This document shows positions 58,710-64,000 of a stretch of 64,000 bases of DNA, one piece after another; the stretch's first letter is position 1; each line of letters starts with the position of its first letter. Source of the stretch: Climacium dendroides (Eukaryota; Streptophyta; Bryopsida; Hypnales; Climaciaceae); contig OX467086.1 of the NCBI GenBank assembly GCA_950106755.1, positions 32,010,001-32,074,000 on the forward strand. The letters are read 5' to 3'. Made by a program: the position numbers and the translations under genes. A model generated the notes under the pieces. That model ran no database searches. It saw only the letters and a list, made by a program, of their open reading frames with translations, and had not been told where the DNA came from.

Positions 58710-61350
58710 TTAACCCCTAAAGAAATGGAGGGTTTTTTCAAGGAGACATTGTCAAAAACTATGATTTTTTGGTATGTTATTCAAAACTAAATATTGAAAC
58801 CATTTTTTGAAATTTCAACCATGCGAAACTAAAGTAAAGTGTTTGACCAAAAAGTAGAAAAATTTTCAACCCATTTCACTGCGCAAACTGAAAGATTATA
58901 ATATTTGAAATTTGAAAAAAAAAATCATCGTTGCAAAATAGGATCAATAGGCTTCAAGCCCTCTTGGAGTACTATTTTTGCTTTACACAAAAATGAGGAT
59001 TTTGACCATTTATAATTATATGATATCTAATTCAGTTGTAAAAATTTTTAGAAGCCATTGAAATGTTTAGTTTATACTAAATCACCTTGCAATGCAAGGA
59101 GGTTAAGTGAATTGCCATTACATGATTCATTTCTTAATGAATTCTTATGCAATGAAGTAAATTTCTTATTTGAACTCCAAATAGTAAAAAGTTAAAGACA
59201 AACATTTGGAATATGTGAAAAAAAATTCAAGAATTTTGACTTCATAGATTGCAAGATAATAGGATTTGAAGTTAGAAGAAAATATTTTTTTTTAAACTAT
59301 TTCAACATAGCTAACAAAGTTTTCTTCTTAAAATGAGATTTGAAAACAAAATATAACCAATTGATGCCTCACTTACAAGTAGTGTGAGTAGACCTTCTAC
59401 TTCTATAAAAGTTAGATTTATTAATTCATATCTATTAGTTACATTTTTTCAACTTCCCAAATATAAATTTTAACCAATTTTGATTGTACAATGAACTTTT
59501 GCCCATAATACATTGTTAACTAATTCATTTTCCTTGCTTTAGTAGTGTGGTAGTGTATTAATACGTAGAAGATGTACAGACTGCATCTTCTGAATGCATA
59601 TTGATTCTTCCAATTCACACAAGAAAATAAAAGGGGTACACATGGCATTCTTCCATTGGTTGTTAAGCTTTTACAAAAATTCTAAAATTAAAAAAATACA
59701 CGTGTAGTTTTTGCACTTGTTGTAAAATTTGAGCACATTGACATGTTGCATCATGTAAAAATATATACTATATAGATTTGATTTGGATTTAGATAAATGG
59801 ATAGTGGGCAAAAAATCAAACAACCAAGGGAACAAGAAAAAAGTGGAGTTGTAGTAAGAACTATGGTTTAGGAATCAATGCGGGAGCTTGTTAACAATCT
59901 TGGGGGCCTTGCATCTTGTCACAATACAACTTAGGGGTAGGATAGTAGATCGATTGATTATTCCTACTTCATTAGCAATGCCAAGCCATGGGTTATTCAG
60001 ACCAGACAACGAGTTCAACAAGAATCGAAATTGAAATTGATCGGTTATCCACCAGTATTTCAAATCAACTGACTAAGTTTGCAATTTGGAGATTGAATTT
60101 GGTTTTCAATTGGTTTTATCACCTTTGTTGACCAATTTTGTTTTCTATTTGGCATTTTAGTCTTTGTCCATATTGATTTTGTTTATTTATTTTAGTCATA
60201 TTAAAATTTCACGAGTATTTATATTGATTTGGCTTTGTTGCCTGGTAGGAAGGTAATGATTATTTTATCTTTCTTATTTGAGTTTTGCAAAATAATTTAA
60301 AAACAAAACAAAAAACATTTGCATAAGGTTTGGAGGCCCATCCATATAAAGGAGGGATATAGGGTGGTCTATATGGCCTTTGATATTTAGGAAATAACTT
60401 GGGAAGTTTTTTCAAGGATTGGGTAGTGTGTGTAGTTTGGGGTTTGAAGAGAATTGGGAATGGAATGTTAGAAGGAGATCTTGTGTTGTATGAAGAATAT
60501 GGTAATGAAAATTTGAAGGATTGTGCATCATGATATGGTGTTTCTAAAAAGTCCTCACTTACTTGATTTGAAGTTGACATTTAAAAATTGTGCTAGTTTG
60601 AGTGGAAAAAGATTTGTTGCTTCTTATATGAAAAGACAAAGATTTCGACCACCTATAGAAGACGAACATGTCTTTTGTTTGCAATGAAAATTTGAGAGAG
60701 TGTGGGAAATGTTGTTAGATTTCTATGAAGCTATTCTTTGTCCTATTTGGAGTATTTATCAGTGAGTCATGTATGTCGAAATGAAAAAAATTATGTTGTC
60801 TTTTATTCTAAGGGCCAAAACTTTGGGAGGCCGTAAAAGTTGAACAAAGTGTTAGAATGAATTGAGATTTGGAGAAAAAATAGAAAATTAAGTTAACTTT
60901 TCAAAAAGCTATCACTCATCTTATTTGGACTCCTAAAGAAGCAGCAACACAAGATTGAAATTCAACAAAGGAGCTGAAGTTGAAACTGGAGGAGACATTG
61001 AAGACTTGTGAGTTGTGTATTGTGACTTGTGACTTTCTTTTCATTGTAAATTTTTGTTGTTGCGAGTGGCATAGATTAAACCATTGCTTAACTTCGTTTT
61101 ATGTCGTAGTGACGAAGTAGGGTTCTTTGTTCATATGGTTGAGACTTGCTCTCTTTTTATAGTGATATTAGGTTGATGACCAGTAGACTGTGAGTTTGAA
61201 AGTTTAGGAGCCATATTCACCAATGATATATCGTGGTATGCCATTGGTTCTACCCGTCTTGTATCTTGTAGTTTCTTATCTCTATTTTAATACATGAGCC
61301 AACTAAAGTCAAAATAAGGCAGGCCAACAGGGAGTAACCCCATGGTAGCA
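58710..61350. other. AT-rich intergenic region starting with a TTAA-family left end
   Basis: TTAACCCCTAAAGAAATGGAG at 58710 is a left end of the TTAA-bounded family, and internal text to about 58930 resembles the 52416 copy. Its right end was not found. A 106-codon minus frame at 60260-60580 is Pro/Ser-rich and unassigned. Confidence 0.4.
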
Positions 61351-61514
61351 AAGAAGATTTATACAATGTCTACTTTTGTTTTTAGTCAATCTTAGTTGCA
61401 ACCAAGATCCCCGTGAATTCTTGAGGCAAATAAAAGAAGATTTATACAATGTCTACTTTTGGTTTTAGTCAATCTTAGTTGCAACCAAGATCCCCGTGAA
61501 TTCTTGAGGCAAAT
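61351..61514. repeat. Recent tandem duplication, period 83 bp
   Basis: Two adjacent copies starting at 61351 and 61434, beginning AAGAAGATTTATACAATGTC and ending GAATTCTTGAGGCAAATA. Only about one base differs, so the duplication is young. Confidence 0.95.
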
Positions 61515-62349
61515 ATCTCTCTACCCGACAACATTGTGATGAATACTTGTAAAATGAATTTATGAAATGTTCTTATGCATACCCACCCCCAAACCATATT
61601 TGTATTTTTTTGGAATTGATTTTGACTGCAATTGATATAGGATATCGATTGTTGTATATATTTCATATATATTTGTATGAATCGTGTAAAAACATATGTA
61701 TTCTATGTAATTCTATACGTATTTTGTATTTCATATTTATTCCATATTCAACATCCATATATCATATATTTTTTGTATCCCAAAGTGTCAAACCCTAATT
61801 GTTCAATGGCCAATCAATGGCTACCTTTTTCATCTCATCATGTAATTGATGGTGGTGGAAAAAGAAACATTTTTTTTCTAAGAAGATCAACAAATGTGGT
61901 TTTTTCATTGAAGAAGGGGGTGCAGGAATAGGAGGTGAATGCATCTGTTGGCTGTATATTATAGTTAACTACTTCAGTTCCTTCCTTTTGATCCTCTTCA
62001 ATTGCATGAAATTCAACTGGTGAATGACTTTCCCATAGTGCTGATATGGCAGATTAATCCTAGTTGGACTCCCGCCGAGTTGGCATGCAGGGGTTCGTCC
62101 AATAGCCATGAGTCTTGCTGCGCAATCCTTCCACCGAAGCTCAGGCTTGTTTGTGCTGCAAACCCCCGCGTCCAATTCTGCTTCTGATCGGTTCGACAAT
62201 CACAATCAGTAGTCAGTAGCAATTTAGGGTTCGCTGATCTGTGTTGCGCTCGTTGCAGGGACTCGGCTTCTGTATCAATTCATAGTCGCTTTACACGAGT
62301 TTACTGAATAGAATTGATCACTGCCTACGTATATGATCGTTATTTCACA
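61515..62349 (+). promoter_or_regulatory. Upstream region and 5' UTR of VPS2
   Basis: From about 62040 the composition becomes GC-richer, as at the RING gene, suggesting promoter and leader. A CCAAT word lies at about 62098-62102; no convincing TATA box is seen. CTCGTTGCAG at about 62250-62259 could be a 3' splice site of a leader intron. The rest (61515-62000) is AT-rich with nothing recognised. Confidence 0.45.
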
Positions 62350-64000
62350 ATGAGTTTCAATTTGTTTGGGAAGAAGAAAACTCCCGCAGGTATGTGATTG
62401 CAACATTATTGTGTCTGTCATTCTTTTTGTTCTTTCCATATTCTTTGAACCCTAATTTGCTACAGTTAGTGGTGAAACTCGAAATGCGTTGTACAATGAA
62501 GGAACTGTTTAGTGAGTCTGCGGATGTGCTCTGTAGAGTGTTAGGGTTTTCAGCTTTTTGGCAATTCGTGATGCTGTAGAGGAAATGAATCGAATTATCG
62601 ATTCATTAGGTTCAATTTTTGGTCGCTGTTGCTTTTCAGCTTCAGTAGAAGCTGGGATATCATCTTATGAGGTGACTTCAGTTTTGAGCTTCGACTTTTG
62701 TGACTTCAGTTTGTTTGTGATTAGTCTGATTAGTCTCACTTAGGATGTGTTACGTCGACTTTTGGTTGAGACTTGAGATTGTTGAGGGATATGTGGACAT
62801 TTTCAGCTCTGCAAATTCTAAGTGGCAATAAGGTTTCGTACATGTTGCCCTAAATCTCTCTGTTTGTTTTGATCCTTTTCTGGATTTGGATTTTACCGAC
62901 TTTGTATGAGTGCTAGTCAAAGCAGAGTCGAGGAGTCCTAATCCTGAAGATCAGGACATGCTAATTGGTATCCCTGAGGTATCCTCGTTTATTGTTCTTC
63001 TAGAATGGATTGAAGAACACATACTGAAGTTGACAGTGGTATGAAGTAGTGCAAGCTGCCTTAGGCAACTGAAACTTCCTTTTTCTTTTTGTCAGCCTGA
63101 ACTGAATTTGAGGATTTTAAGTAAGTTAGCAAACATCTGGTTTTGTATGTGAGTTTGCGAGTAACGTATCTTCGGTTGTTTTGCACGACAGAGCTTCTGC
63201 GGGAAAACAAACGTGCACTTGATAAGTCTATTCGCGAGATAGAGCGTGAGAGACAGAATCTACAGAATCAAGAGAAGAAGTTGATTATGGAAATAAAGAA
63301 GACTGCCAAGCAAGGCCAGATGGTGGGTTTTCCGATCCATTTTAGGGGATGTGGAGCACAAGCTCTTGTTTGTGCTGACGTATTCTTGCCACCAGATTGC
63401 ATTGTTAAGTGTTGATGTTTGCCAGCTACTCAGGTCAGAACAGTAGATTAACTGAATTAGAAAGAGGGAGAGAAGCCTGATGACTTTTGAAACTCTATTT
63501 CTTTAGCTACCGCAGCTTGGATGCTTTCTGTGTTAGTTGCAACTAGCTCTTGTCGCCTGTATCCATGCATGGGTTAACACTTCAATTTTTGGCGCGACCT
63601 TCCTAGGGCGCAGTGAAGGTGATGGCCAAGGATTTGATTCGAACCAGACATCAAATCACCAAGTTCTATGGCCTTAAATCACAGCTCCAAGGCATCTCCT
63701 TGCGCATTCAGGTGAGTGATTGTGCTGGAGTTGAGGTGGTGTTCTGCAAATAGTTGGAAAATAGAGGATGTCATTGGATTCTCAGCCTCTGGTGTAACCT
63801 CATGCTCGAGGCTAATTGTTTCCTTGCATGTGGCAGACGTTGAAGTCAACACAGGCTATGGCGGAAGCAATGAAGGGCGTCACCAAGGCTATGGGGCAAA
63901 TGAATAGGCAGCTCAATTTACCAGCACTGCAGAAGATTATGCAAGAATTTGAAAGACAAAATGAGAAGATGGAAATGACAACTGAAGTTATGGGTGATGC
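62350..64000 (+). CDS. VPS2.1: ESCRT-III subunit VPS2 (CHMP2A-like), 5' part, spliced
   Basis: Four exons: 62350-62389, 63192-63322, 63607-63711 and 63837 to the window end, joined at GT-AG introns of 802, 284 and 125 bp. The frame is kept across every junction. The product starts MSFNLFGKKKTPAELLRENK, continues with the basic helical hairpin IREIERERQNLQNQEKKL and AVKVMAKDLIRTRHQITKFY, then LKSTQAMAEAMKGVTKAMGQ and MQEFERQNEKMEMTTEVMGD. These are the diagnostic Snf7/VPS2 N-terminal segments of a family normally about 220-225 residues long. About 146 residues are present. The missing C-terminus would hold the autoinhibitory helix and MIT-interacting motif for VPS4. VPS2 assembles on endosomal membranes with VPS24 and recruits VPS4 to sort cargo into multivesicular bodies. 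Confidence 0.95.

Noticed and set aside
60260..60580. 106-codon minus frame, Pro/Ser-rich
   Set aside because: No recognised domain, no splice or promoter context, and AT-rich composition like surrounding non-coding DNA.

Overview
The window looks like land-plant nuclear DNA. It is AT-rich and gene-poor. It carries spliced genes with GT-AG introns, a plant-type LINE (DUF4283 in ORF1, zf-RVT at the end of ORF2), a CACTA (En/Spm) element, solo LTRs and many small inverted-repeat elements. The species cannot be fixed from sequence alone. The long AT-rich repeats and scattered GC-richer islands would fit a bryophyte or other early-diverging plant, but that is a guess.

Only three protein-coding genes can be supported. 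Two are neighbouring RNF5/RMA-like RING-finger E3 ligase genes (6596-7240 and 8230-8871, both +) that arose by duplication. The second copy has lost the ancestral start codon. The third is the 5' part of an ESCRT-III VPS2/CHMP2A gene (from 62350, +), of which four exons are visible before the window ends.

Layout: 1-2280 AT-rich repeats; 2281-3460 a GC-richer island without clear coding potential; 4325-5770 a TTAA-bounded hairpin and a TTAA-bounded TIR element; 5775-8983 the RING pair; 10606-11060 and 15846-17190 minisatellites; about 11500-15660 a GC-richer island, possibly a minus-strand non-coding transcript; 22080-24300 repeats and a TA-flanked MITE; 24930-37150 one old minus-strand LINE broken by a CACTA element, two solo LTRs and another LTR-like insertion; 37393-40688 three TTAA-bounded elements; 41366-43625 a pogo-like transposon with a dead transposase, next to a MITE of its family; 44204-47462 further TIR elements, including an Emigrant/Lemi-like MITE; 47890-48772 an 883-bp near-complete foldback; 48773-50650 a GC-richer island with three tandem copies of a roughly 198-bp unit; 52416-54984 more hairpin elements; 55617-61514 repeats; 62350-64000 VPS2.

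The most interesting unexplained signal is a dispersed family of elements of about 140-1400 bp. Their ends resemble TTAACCCCTAAAGGACCAAG and its reverse complement, and TTAA lies at both ends in most copies. TTAA targets are the hallmark of piggyBac-type transposition, which is rarely reported in land plants. No transposase for the family is in this window.
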